A stretch of DNA of 64,000 nt. Origin: JABIBT01 sp964481835. Its GTDB lineage: Archaea > Nanobdellota > Nanobdellia > SCGC-AAA011-G17 > PNOQ01. The notes under the pieces were generated by a model, which was given only the letters and a program-made list of their open reading frames with translations, did not search any database and was not told the origin of the DNA. Below, piece by piece: positions 33,844-42,258 of the stretch (its first letter is position 1; each line of letters begins with the position of its first letter). The position numbers and the translations under genes were made by a program. The stretch spans positions 1-64,000 of the forward strand of contig CAYZTT010000002.1 of assembly GCA_964481835.1 (NCBI GenBank). Reading direction: 5' to 3'.

Positions 33844-34260
33844 TTAAGAATTCTCCCTCTCCTTCTTTATCTGTGCCAATCTTGTTTGGTATTCCCATAA
33901 TGGAACTTCTTCTACACTGTGCGAATATCTCTTCAAGTGGAATTCGCTTGATTGAGCAGAGCCATATATTACTCTGCCGGATTCTCCCACAAAAAAATAA
34001 GTCCCCATCCCCTCTACTGCGGACCCACTTGTCCTTGCAGCTAGGCCTGATTTGTCCTTTCCCACATCATAATTAATATCTAAATCGCAAAATTTACTCT
34101 TTGGATAAAAAACCTCTCCTAGCTTTTCAAGTATTTCAAATCCCTCGCCTTCTAGAAACCTCTGTTCGGATTGGGTGATCCCTTCATGATCTCCTTCAAC
34201 TATATCTACAAGAGTAGGTTTTCTGTTTTCTGGAATCAAAGCATCAGGAATCGCTGCCAT
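33844..34260 (-). CDS. Hypothetical protein coupled to AbrB-like gene
   Basis: Start placed at ATG 34260 (MAAIPDALIPENRKP) because a GAGGAGG ribosome site lies 6-7 nt upstream, inside the end of the AbrB-like gene; an upstream TTG would be inside the ribosome site. The 138-aa product is soluble, with SEQRFLEGEGFEILEKLGE and a Gly-rich core, and is not recognised. Overlap with a small AbrB-type DNA-binding protein gives the layout of a toxin-antitoxin pair, but no toxin motif is visible. Confidence 0.55.
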   Translation of the reverse strand: MAAIPDALIPENRKPTLVDIVEGDHEGITQSEQRFLEGEGFEILEKLGEVFYPKSKFCDLDINYDVGKDKSGLAARTSGSAVEGMGTYFFVGESGRVIYGSAQSSEFHLKRYSHSVEEVPLWEYQTRLAQIKKERENS

Positions 34261-34399
34261 CTTCATCCTCCTCAATTACATCTATGGTTAATTGGGTTAA
34301 AGTGCCAGGTTTAAGCTTAGATTCGAGAACTCTAGGGATAACTATAATTGCTTGTTTCCCGTGTTTTGCCACCTTTTTTGTTATAACAAATCGTGCCAT
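34244..34399 (-). CDS. AbrB/SpoVT-like DNA-binding protein, 51 aa
   Basis: A 51-aa frame beginning MARFVITKKVAKHGKQ, with IIVIPRVLESKLKPG and LTIDVIEEDED, follows the AbrB/MazE swapped-hairpin pattern (basic beta strand, IxIPRxL, KxG, hydrophobic strand). Such proteins dimerise and bind promoter DNA, often their own. It overlaps the next gene, which has its ribosome site within this one. Two GTAGTAAC sites lie around its promoter (34427-34434 and 34482-34489), which suits autoregulation. Confidence 0.65.
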   Translation of the reverse strand: MARFVITKKVAKHGKQAIIVIPRVLESKLKPGTLTQLTIDVIEEDEDGSDS

Positions 34400-34426
34400 T
34401 TTATGTATAAGATATGTATTTACTAT

Positions 34427-34489
34427 GTAGTAACACTAAAATTAACCATATATAAGGCTTTCTATCTGTTATTTTCAATAAGTAGTAAC
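34427..34489 (-). promoter_or_regulatory. Promoter of AbrB-like gene flanked by two GTAGTAAC sites
   Basis: On the minus strand: AGATAGAAAG then CTTATATA (TATA box 34449-34456). GTAGTAAC reads on the plus strand at 34427-34434 (around the expected transcription start) and at 34482-34489 (55 bp upstream). The proximal copy is also part of the near-palindrome TTACTACATAGTAA (34424-34437 on the complementary reading). Confidence 0.5.
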
Positions 34490-34548
34490 AAAATCAGCTT
34501 GTCAGGCACACAAAATAAGTATTTAAATGCCTTAAAACAACCAAATTT

Positions 34549-35745
34549 ATGAAAAAGAGTGGGTATTCTCAGAGGGATCTGATTAAGTTTAATTTTGCTA
34601 GTTTGGACCTACAGAGCCTAGATTTCTTTGGAAATTCTCCTCCGGCAGTTTTTGTTGGTCGATTTGGCTATCCGAAAGTAAATGTGGGCGTTTTGAGCCC
34701 GGTGCAAAAGGAAAAAGAATCTTATTTAATGGATAATCCAAAAGAATGGGTTAAACAGGGTTTGAAAGACCACGAAATTTTAAGGTTGAGGGCACAATTA
34801 GTTAATGCGAGATTCCAGAGTTCTGTGAAAAATTTTGATAATCGATTAACAGATCTAAGTCAGGAAGTAGGGATGGCACACAAGCCAGTGGATATGGAAG
34901 TTTTTCTAAAAAATAAACCAAAGAATTTACTTAAGATGGAAAATGTTGCCAAGCCATTAAGCAATAATGCAAATGTCAGGAATATTAAACTAACCGAAAA
35001 TCCAAGTGTAAAAACTGCGGTTGAAAAAACAGTTGGAGATGGAGATATGAAATCTGTTGAAGGATTGTACAAGTTATACAATAAAGGAATGGATGAGAAT
35101 TTTCTGAGTAAGATCCTATCTATTGGTTTATTAGGAAAACAAAAGAACAGGAGACTTGTTCCGACAAGATGGAGTATTACTGCAACGGATGACACATTAG
35201 GAAAAGAGTTATTGAAAGATATTAGATTCTTCAAGGAAATAGATTATCAAGTTTATTTTTCGGGATACCTAGGAAACTATTACATGATAATGTTTTTTCC
35301 GGACATCTGGGGTTTTGAATTATTCGAAATGGAAGTTCCATTAAGGCCAAGCCCATGGAGTAAGACTGGAAAATTTTATGGAACTGATTACGAAGATTAT
35401 TTTGGAAAGAAAACATATGCTGAAGAGTGTGCTGGAGGATACTATGCCGCAAGGTTAAGCATCTTAGAAAAACTACATGAATTAAGAAAGCAAGGCGCAG
35501 TCATAGTTTTTAGATTTGTTACTAATGAAGATAAATATCCCCTAGGAGTTTGGGTGTGTAGGGAGGCAAGTAGGATGTCTTTGAGAAATAATGTCCCTTT
35601 GGAATTTGAGGATAAAGATTCCTTGATGAACTATGTTCGAGCAAAAATAATGAAAGATTTTAAAGTTGATGTAAATATGCTGTTTGGAGTTAGTAAGCTA
35701 ATGCATAGAAAAAGTAAACAAAAAAGATTGGCAAGTTACATTTAA
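34549..35745 (+). CDS. nreA: DNA repair protein NreA-like, without N-terminal zinc motif
   Basis: A 398-aa protein matching the archaeal Nre family: SPPAVFVGRFGYPKVNVG (30-47), LRLRAQLVNARF, LGKQKNRRLVPTRWSITATDDTLGKELL (in part), SGYLGNYYMIMFF and GGYYAARLSILEKL. Nre proteins act in archaeal DNA damage response and bind PCNA. The C-terminus QKRLASYI fits a PIP box (Q-x-x-L-x-x-Y). The usual N-terminal CxxC...CxxC zinc motif is missing; the protein begins directly before the SPP motif. An AGTATTTAAAT box about 24 nt upstream serves it. Confidence 0.9.
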   Translation: MKKSGYSQRDLIKFNFASLDLQSLDFFGNSPPAVFVGRFGYPKVNVGVLSPVQKEKESYLMDNPKEWVKQGLKDHEILRLRAQLVNARFQSSVKNFDNRLTDLSQEVGMAHKPVDMEVFLKNKPKNLLKMENVAKPLSNNANVRNIKLTENPSVKTAVEKTVGDGDMKSVEGLYKLYNKGMDENFLSKILSIGLLGKQKNRRLVPTRWSITATDDTLGKELLKDIRFFKEIDYQVYFSGYLGNYYMIMFFPDIWGFELFEMEVPLRPSPWSKTGKFYGTDYEDYFGKKTYAEECAGGYYAARLSILEKLHELRKQGAVIVFRFVTNEDKYPLGVWVCREASRMSLRNNVPLEFEDKDSLMNYVRAKIMKDFKVDVNMLFGVSKLMHRKSKQKRLASYI

Positions 35746-35781
35746 CAAAACTTTTAAATAAACTCTAAATTCTAGATTAAT

Positions 35782-36345
35782 ATGGTTTTGATTACCTTGT
35801 CTGAGATTTTGAAGTTATTAATTATGACAATTGTACTTGGAATAATTTTTATGGGCTTATTTTCAAGAAAGCCAAAGACTATTTATCATATGATGCGAAA
35901 GAAGAGATTTAATTGGGATGATCTCTGGTTTGCAATTATGATCTCTGCGCCCGCGATTGTTTTGCATGAGTTAGCACATAAGTTTATGGCAATGGGTTTT
36001 GGGTATAGTGCAAGTTTTGAGATTTTTCCACTAGGGCTAGGCCTGGGATTATTATTGAGATTGCTAAATTCTCCGTTTTTAATCATTGCTCCAGGTTATG
36101 TAACTATTCCTGCTGCGGCCGCCACAACTGAATGGGTATATAGATTAATTGCTTTTGCAGGTCCGCTAACAAATCTTATGATCTGGTTTGTTGCATTTAT
36201 GATGGTAAGAACTAGGAAGTATAAAATGTCTCATTCTGCCTTGAATTTTTGGTTACTAACTAGAAATATTAACCTAGTATTGTTTATATTCAATATGATT
36301 CCATTTGGACCATTAGATGGGGCAAAGGTATTTTTCGGGCCTTAA
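35782..36345 (+). CDS. Site-2 protease family intramembrane metallopeptidase (M50)
   Basis: A 187-aa, about five-helix membrane protein with HELAH (62-66, zinc-binding HExxH) in the second hydrophobic segment and NMIPFGPLDGAKV near the C-terminus, the NxxPxxPLDG signature of M50 site-2 proteases. It cleaves membrane-spanning segments. Its 3' end overlaps TFE by 4 bp, convergent. A short, regulatory-domain-free member of the family. Confidence 0.9.
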   Translation: MVLITLSEILKLLIMTIVLGIIFMGLFSRKPKTIYHMMRKKRFNWDDLWFAIMISAPAIVLHELAHKFMAMGFGYSASFEIFPLGLGLGLLLRLLNSPFLIIAPGYVTIPAAAATTEWVYRLIAFAGPLTNLMIWFVAFMMVRTRKYKMSHSALNFWLLTRNINLVLFIFNMIPFGPLDGAKVFFGP

Positions 36346-36881
36346 GCAGTAGCTTCTGCTAGTGCGCTTGGCTCTTCTTCAGAAACTTCTTCAAGCATAA
36401 CAAGCTCTTTCTGTATATTTTTAATTATTCTAGAATTATCTACTTCTTTCAGAACTTTTGCACATTCTGGGCATTTGAAGCTATTTTCTAGTGCGTGCTC
36501 AAATTTTACCCTTAGGCACCTTGAGCCACAAGTGTAGAAAGTGCTAGAATCCTCCCTTTCAAGCCTTTTCCTCAGGTTTTCTATCCTTGTGTCCTTCATT
36601 TTTTGAACCGTGGATATAGCTTGAGAGTCGTTAAATGTCCAGTAATATATGTACCAGCCCTTCCTTTTATCCTTTTTCCGGGTAAAAGTGACCAAATTAT
36701 TCTCTTGAAGCCTGTATAGGGCGTTTCTAACTGCATTTATTGGTGCTTCTAGATGCTCTGCAATTAAGAATTCTGATACGTTTTCGCCCTTAGATATGAC
36801 AAATCTGACTAACTCGACCGTGTCTTCTCCAGCCAATTGAGATACTAGTGTGTCTATTTGGTCTTGTGTTATGGAAGTCAT
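36342..36881 (-). CDS. tfe: Transcription initiation factor TFE-alpha
   Basis: A 179-aa protein with an N-terminal winged helix (about 10-95; FLIAEHLEAPINAVRNALYRL recognition region) and a zinc ribbon (CGSRCLRVKFEHALE...CPECAKVL, about 117-145). This is the archaeal homologue of TFIIE-alpha, which aids promoter opening with TBP and TFB at RNA polymerase. Length is normal. The C-terminal tail is acidic. The TTTTAAATAAG box is about 36-40 nt before the ATG, leaving a short leader. Confidence 0.93.
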   Translation of the reverse strand: MTSITQDQIDTLVSQLAGEDTVELVRFVISKGENVSEFLIAEHLEAPINAVRNALYRLQENNLVTFTRKKDKRKGWYIYYWTFNDSQAISTVQKMKDTRIENLRKRLEREDSSTFYTCGSRCLRVKFEHALENSFKCPECAKVLKEVDNSRIIKNIQKELVMLEEVSEEEPSALAEATA

Positions 36882-37016
36882 TTTGTACCATCAAGTATTT
36901 CATGCACTTACTTATTTAAAAATTTTGTCCTTTATAAAGTTTACTACATCGGAATGGTAAAGAAATTTTAAATAGTGTAAAATTGAGAAGTTAATCTAAC
37001 CGTTGGAGGTGTAATT

Positions 37017-37469
37017 ATGCCATTCTTAAAGAAAAACAAAGGAGATGACGTGAATTTGGGTTTGGACGTCCCTAATTTTAATCCCGGAGAATCAAAAGAG
37101 AAAGCTCCTGAAGTTTCTAAAGTTCCAAGTTATCAACATGAGTTTGGAACTATAAAAAAAGAGGTAAATAAACCAATAATAGCTCAACCTAGACAGCAAC
37201 CTCGGGTAAACATCCCTGAGAGGAAACCTATTGAAAATGTAAATAGGGTTTCTGGAGATAAGCCTGTTTTTGTTAAGATAGACAATTATCAAGATGCCAT
37301 GGATAATATTGATAAAGTGAAAGATATGATTGGCGATGCAGAGGACTTATTGGAGAATATTCACAAGTTAAGGGCCGATGAAGATCGAGAATTAGAAAGT
37401 TGGCACAGAAGTCTTGATAAACTAAAAGATCGATTATTAAATGTCGATCGAAAATTGTTTGAGTTGTGA
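37017..37469 (+). CDS. Hypothetical coiled-coil protein
   Basis: A 150-aa protein with a GGAGGTG ribosome site (37003-37009). Residues 1-80 are polar and probably disordered; residues 85-150 have a helical repeat (FVKIDNYQDAMDNIDKV ... ELESWHRSLDKLKD) predicted to form a helical hairpin or coiled coil. The C-terminal half resembles a type common in related DPANN genomes, but no function is known. Six bases upstream of the next gene. Confidence 0.6.
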   Translation: MPFLKKNKGDDVNLGLDVPNFNPGESKEKAPEVSKVPSYQHEFGTIKKEVNKPIIAQPRQQPRVNIPERKPIENVNRVSGDKPVFVKIDNYQDAMDNIDKVKDMIGDAEDLLENIHKLRADEDRELESWHRSLDKLKDRLLNVDRKLFEL

Positions 37470-37475
37470 TATTAA

Positions 37476-37895
37476 ATGCCTCGTAAAAAAACAAAAAAAG
37501 CCAAGAGTCATCCGAAGAAAGAAGATGATTGCGTTACCTATGTTAAGTTGGAGGGCTCTACTCCGTTGAGAAAAGATATTCTGGAGAGTGCCATTGAATC
37601 CGCGGAACTTTTGAAAGCGTGGGAGAATTATCACAAATTTAAATCTGACAAAGTCGACTATTATAAAAAATTGGCAGTGGTTTTAGGAAAGATTGAGAAA
37701 GAAGTAAATGCATTGAAGAGGCACATCCCAAAGATGAATGAGGTGGATGTTCCTAAAGAGGATAAGAAACCCATTGTTAAAGCAAAGAAGCTTGCAGATG
37801 CAAAGAAGCCTAAGCCATTAGAGCCAGAATTTAAAAGTAAATTAGACAAAGAGATCTATGATATAAATTCTAGATTGAAGAAATTAAATATTTAA
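37476..37895 (+). CDS. Hypothetical basic helical protein
   Basis: A 139-aa Lys-rich protein (MPRKKTKKAKSHPKKEDD) with a helical central part and SKLDKEIYDINSRLKKLNI at the end. Second gene of an operon with the coiled-coil protein; its weak spacing (6 nt) suggests translational coupling. Possibly a structural or nucleoid-associated partner. Function unknown. Converges on the beta-helix gene with a 4-bp overlap. Confidence 0.6.
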   Translation: MPRKKTKKAKSHPKKEDDCVTYVKLEGSTPLRKDILESAIESAELLKAWENYHKFKSDKVDYYKKLAVVLGKIEKEVNALKRHIPKMNEVDVPKEDKKPIVKAKKLADAKKPKPLEPEFKSKLDKEIYDINSRLKKLNI

Positions 37896-40420
37896 TTTTT
37901 TTTCTTATAAATTTTTATCCAAACCATATATCCTATTGCTAGAACTATTATTACTATCGGGAAATATTTCCAAGCCGCGGTATCATCTGTATCGATTACT
38001 GTTCCTCCCGTAGGAGTTTGGTTAGTGGTGTTAGTGTTTTCATCCAAGATGTCTTCAAGCTCTGGTCCGATTTCTATATTTAGGTATATAGAGACCTGAT
38101 AAAATTGCTCTGCCTCTGCCTTTACTTCTATGTCAGATCCCTCATTGGAATCGATATCTAGTAAATTGTCTTCCCCGTATGGGATTTCATAGTATGTGTT
38201 TCCTGGAATTAGCATTACCTTCGCATAATCACTATAAACCCTGCTAACCTTTAGCTTGTATGTATTATCCTCGTAATTAAATTTGACATAATCTCCGCTA
38301 GTTACATCAGTCCAATATAAATCATATTCGGTACTTGATTGTGAATCAGATTCATCGTATGTTTTTGCACTTGACGAAGAGCCTGGACTGCTTGGGGTTG
38401 TTGGGGCGGTCCCAGTTGTTGTAAAGTTGTATGTTATTGAAAGATTACAATTGCTTTCATAATCGCAGGAAGATACATTGAAAAAGTGCATTGTTCCGGG
38501 GGTCAGACTTGTTATGGTTACATTGTGACTTAGACTCCAGCTTGAATCTCCAGTCGTACTTGTGAGTATGGAAGGATCAGTGCCGTATAGAACGGTGGAA
38601 TTCGTGGATTCCTGCGTTTGCCATTGTATTGTTGCTTGCTCGTTTCCAATTGAGATGTTACTTATATTTTTTAACCAAGGAATTTCATCTGTTACGGAAA
38701 ATATTGAGTCATTCTCAAATCCAAAAATATCCATAAAATCTGTGAAGTTAAAATATTCTGCGCTTGGCCCCCTTGCAAATCTCCTACTTGAATTTTCTGC
38801 TATAAAGGTATTGTTATATGAGGCAAACCCAATATTAGTATAATTGGTGCCATGTTCCGATACTGCATAAGCCGGGCTTATATTGTATATATAAAATAAA
38901 TTATTGTGGATTGTTAGATTTGTTACATTTCTTGCAGGGCTATCTGCATTTTTAGCTACAATTGCGTAGGGCCACTCTGTTTCATTGTAATATGGGGCAA
39001 AAAAAGTGTTGTTGAAAACTGTGATGTTGTGCCCTGCACGTGTAACAAAATTCTCAAAGTTTGTTTGGTTTATCATGGTGTTGTTATGGGCTACATAATT
39101 GGTATCGTGTTTAGAAAGGATTCCATAACCTGCTCCGACCACATAGTTATATCTGACCGTGGAGTTGAAGGTTGCTCCAGTAAATAGCATGTGTTTGGAT
39201 GTAGCCAGGGCTGGAGCAATTATTCGATTATGTTCTATTAATGTGTGATTTATATCGCCTGTTGCGGTTGCAATTGAATCCGCCCCTATTTTTATCCCAT
39301 ATCTGTTTGGAGGGATTGTACTGGGCTCGTAAGTTAGATTATTGTATCTCACCTTCAGATATTCAGTGACCCCATTATTGGATCCAACTACATTTATTCC
39401 GTTTCCATCTATCATGAATGCAGTATTGTTCTCTATAGAACCATTTGTTGCATTTATTAAGTACATAAGGTAGCCTACCCCCCCTGCCCCGGTTATATTT
39501 GTATAGTTTGTGGCATTTCCCCAGTGGTTGCCGTAAATTTTTATATTAGAGCAATTTTTTACCGCACAATAGATGGAAGCCCAATTGGCTGTAACGTTGC
39601 CTTGCCAGAAAGTATTATTTTGGATTACTACATTCGAAGAATTTCTTACATCCACTGCTGCAACCCTTATGGGTTCCTCTTGGGTCCCGAAAAGATTGTG
39701 CGCTATGAGCCATCCTTCATGGCCCACATCATCCAGATAAACGGGGACATCATCAGGATCATAGAACTGATTATATTTTATAGTAATATTTACTGATCTC
39801 CCCTCATTGAATCTCATTGCTCTTTCTGAGAGAGAATTAGAGAAATTATTTCCTTCGATTATCGTATTATTATTTCCACTAGATACCAACCCATAGTTGG
39901 TGTTAATGAATTTGTTGCCAGTGATATTCTTCCAGATAGAAAGTGTAGTCATATCTAGCCCCTGGACTGTGGCGTTCTGGAGTGTATTGTTGATTAGGTA
40001 CACTCCCCCTGTTCCTGCTATCCCGGATATAATGGAACTTGTAGATCCATCTCCTTCAAGAACAAATCCGATGATGGATAAATTGTTTGCGTTTGGTTGT
40101 ACCCTTATTACTCGGCTTGTGCTTGATCCATTTATTGTAACTTCTGACTGGTTTTGGGCTTGGAATGTTCTGTTTGCTACATTTCTTTCTAGGTATAGAT
40201 ATTCTGCCCCGGTTGTATACGCCTCTATGTAAAGGCCATCCCCAACAAGAATCAAAGAGTCTGCTCCAGTGGCAATATTAGATTTATTTATTGTAAGCCA
40301 AGAATCTGCCCAGGATGTGCCCCCATTTGTGTCTGCTCCATTTTTAGAGACATAATAAGTAGTTGCATTTACGCTTGCTATGCAGATTAGTAGTATAAAT
40401 AAAAGTGCCCCCTTTTTCAT
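37892..40420 (-). CDS. Secreted right-handed beta-helix surface protein with membrane tail
   Basis: An 842-aa surface protein: signal peptide (1-19), then TYYVSKNGADTNGGTSWAD, the typical start of parallel beta-helix proteins, followed by many PbH1-type Asn-rich repeats (runs of NNT, GN, IxNN) to about residue 570, a fibronectin-like domain (TSLTPGTMHFFNVSSCDY), a Ser/Pro/Thr linker, a second domain and a C-terminal TPTGGTV, membrane helix and basic tail (IKIYKKKN). Many N-x-S/T sequons suggest N-glycosylation. The tail suits archaeosortase processing, see 55508. Confidence 0.82.
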   Translation of the reverse strand: MKKGALLFILLICIASVNATTYYVSKNGADTNGGTSWADSWLTINKSNIATGADSLILVGDGLYIEAYTTGAEYLYLERNVANRTFQAQNQSEVTINGSSTSRVIRVQPNANNLSIIGFVLEGDGSTSSIISGIAGTGGVYLINNTLQNATVQGLDMTTLSIWKNITGNKFINTNYGLVSSGNNNTIIEGNNFSNSLSERAMRFNEGRSVNITIKYNQFYDPDDVPVYLDDVGHEGWLIAHNLFGTQEEPIRVAAVDVRNSSNVVIQNNTFWQGNVTANWASIYCAVKNCSNIKIYGNHWGNATNYTNITGAGGVGYLMYLINATNGSIENNTAFMIDGNGINVVGSNNGVTEYLKVRYNNLTYEPSTIPPNRYGIKIGADSIATATGDINHTLIEHNRIIAPALATSKHMLFTGATFNSTVRYNYVVGAGYGILSKHDTNYVAHNNTMINQTNFENFVTRAGHNITVFNNTFFAPYYNETEWPYAIVAKNADSPARNVTNLTIHNNLFYIYNISPAYAVSEHGTNYTNIGFASYNNTFIAENSSRRFARGPSAEYFNFTDFMDIFGFENDSIFSVTDEIPWLKNISNISIGNEQATIQWQTQESTNSTVLYGTDPSILTSTTGDSSWSLSHNVTITSLTPGTMHFFNVSSCDYESNCNLSITYNFTTTGTAPTTPSSPGSSSSAKTYDESDSQSSTEYDLYWTDVTSGDYVKFNYEDNTYKLKVSRVYSDYAKVMLIPGNTYYEIPYGEDNLLDIDSNEGSDIEVKAEAEQFYQVSIYLNIEIGPELEDILDENTNTTNQTPTGGTVIDTDDTAAWKYFPIVIIVLAIGYMVWIKIYKKKN

Positions 40421-40504
40421 ATATAATTTTCTAGAAAAGTCGCTTATATTTCTTTCTATTTCAAATAGAAAAAATTTTTAAAGTAGGTCTATTCTAAGAG
40501 TTTT

Positions 40505-42244
40505 ATGAAGGCCAGTGAATTAAGGAAGAGATATATTGAATTCTTTAAGGAAAAGAGGCATAAAGAGATAAAAAACAGCTCTTTAGTTCCTGAAAATGAC
40601 CCCACAGTATTGTTCACAACTGCGGGTATGCACCCTTTAGTTCCATTTCTATTGGGAGAAAAACACCCTTCTGGAGAAAGATTAGTTAATGTTCAAAAAT
40701 GTTTGAGGACTGGAGATATTGATGAAGTTGGTGATGATACTCATTTAACTTTCTTTGAGATGTTGGGTAATTGGTCCTTGGGAGATTATTGGAAAGAAGA
40801 TGCAATTAAATTTACTTTTGAATTCTTGACGGATAAAAAATGGTTGAATTTGCCTGTTGAGAGATTGGCCATCTCTGTTTTCAAAGGGGATAAGAATGCT
40901 CCGAAGGATGAAGAAAGTGCAAAAACCTGGGAAAAGTTGGGGGTAAGCAAGGGCCGAATTGGATTTTTAGATAAAAAGGAGAATTGGTGGGGCCCTGCAG
41001 GAAAAACTGGTCCTTGTGGACCAGATACTGAAATATTCTATTGGAATTCTGATGAGAAAATTCCCGAGAAATTTGATGTTAAGAATAAAAATTGGGTGGA
41101 GATAGGAAATAATGTCTTCATGGAGTATAATAAGGATGAGAAAGGAAAATATGGGGAATTAAAACAGAAGAATGTTGATTTTGGAGGAGGATATGAGAGG
41201 ATTTACACTATTCTCGAGGGTAAAAAATCAATTTATGAATCTAGTTTGTTGTTGCCTATTGTTGAAAAAATAAAAGAGATTTCAAAATTAAATGATGAAA
41301 CTTCCATTCGAAAGATTTGTGACCATATTCGTGCAGCTACGTTTTTATTAGGGGATGGGGTGGTCCCAAGTAACGTAGATCAGGGATATGTTTTGAGAAG
41401 GCTTATTAGGGTCGCAATACGGCATGGGAATTTGATTAAGATAAATAAAAATTTTACTAAAGAGCTTGCGGAGATAGTTATTAAAATAAATTCCAAGGAG
41501 CATCCCAATTTAAAAGAAAAGGAAAAAATTATTTTTGAGGAATTAGACAAAGAGGAAATTAAATTTAAAAGAACTCTAGAAAGAGGATTAAATAAATTTG
41601 AAAAATTCTCTAAGAATAAAAAAATATCTGGGAAGGAGACATTTTTACTTTTTCAATCCTTTGGTTTCCCAATAGAGATGACTGTGGAATTGGCTGAAGA
41701 AAAGAAAATTAAAGTTGATTTGAAGGGTTATGAAGCGGAACTAAAAAGGCACCAAGAATTATCAAGAACTGCTACAAAGGGAAAATTTGGGAGCGGATTG
41801 GCAGATACCTCTGAAGCAACTACGAAGCTCCACACTGCTTGCCACCTATTGCACTCAGCTCTGCAGAAAGTTTTGGGCGGGAAAGTAGAACAGAGAGGAT
41901 CAAATATCAACCCAGATAGATTGCGATTTGATTTCAGTTTTGATAGAAAGCTGGAGGAAGATGAGTTGAAGAAAGTCGAGAATTTGGTTAATGAAAAGAT
42001 TAAGGAAGGTTTAGATGTAAGAAGAGAGGAGATGACAATTAAAGAGGCCAAAAAGATAGGGGCCGAAGGAATTTTTGATCATAAATATGGGGAAAAAGTT
42101 TTTGTTTATTCAGTTGGAAAGTTTTCTAAAGAAATCTGCTCTGGGCCACATGTCGATAATATAAAAAAATTGGGCAAGTTTAAAATAGTTAAACAAAAAT
42201 CGGTTGGCTCTGGAGTTAGACGTATTAAAGCAATTTTAGAATAA
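40505..42244 (+). CDS. alaS: Alanyl-tRNA synthetase, CPR-bacterial type, no C-terminal domain
   Basis: A 579-aa AlaRS. Its wording, LFTTAGMHPLVPFLLGEKHP, QKCLRTGDIDEVGDDTHLTFFEMLGNWSLGDYW in part, matches the short AlaRS of candidate-phyla bacteria rather than archaeal AlaRS. The catalytic domain is followed by the editing domain (HTACHLLH and CSGPH zinc ligands) and the protein ends there, without the DHHA1/C-Ala dimerisation and tRNA-elbow domains. A TTTTTAAAG box about 26 nt upstream gives a leaderless start. Confidence 0.93.
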   Translation: MKASELRKRYIEFFKEKRHKEIKNSSLVPENDPTVLFTTAGMHPLVPFLLGEKHPSGERLVNVQKCLRTGDIDEVGDDTHLTFFEMLGNWSLGDYWKEDAIKFTFEFLTDKKWLNLPVERLAISVFKGDKNAPKDEESAKTWEKLGVSKGRIGFLDKKENWWGPAGKTGPCGPDTEIFYWNSDEKIPEKFDVKNKNWVEIGNNVFMEYNKDEKGKYGELKQKNVDFGGGYERIYTILEGKKSIYESSLLLPIVEKIKEISKLNDETSIRKICDHIRAATFLLGDGVVPSNVDQGYVLRRLIRVAIRHGNLIKINKNFTKELAEIVIKINSKEHPNLKEKEKIIFEELDKEEIKFKRTLERGLNKFEKFSKNKKISGKETFLLFQSFGFPIEMTVELAEEKKIKVDLKGYEAELKRHQELSRTATKGKFGSGLADTSEATTKLHTACHLLHSALQKVLGGKVEQRGSNINPDRLRFDFSFDRKLEEDELKKVENLVNEKIKEGLDVRREEMTIKEAKKIGAEGIFDHKYGEKVFVYSVGKFSKEICSGPHVDNIKKLGKFKIVKQKSVGSGVRRIKAILE

Positions 42245-42258
42245 AAAAGAAAGAAAAA

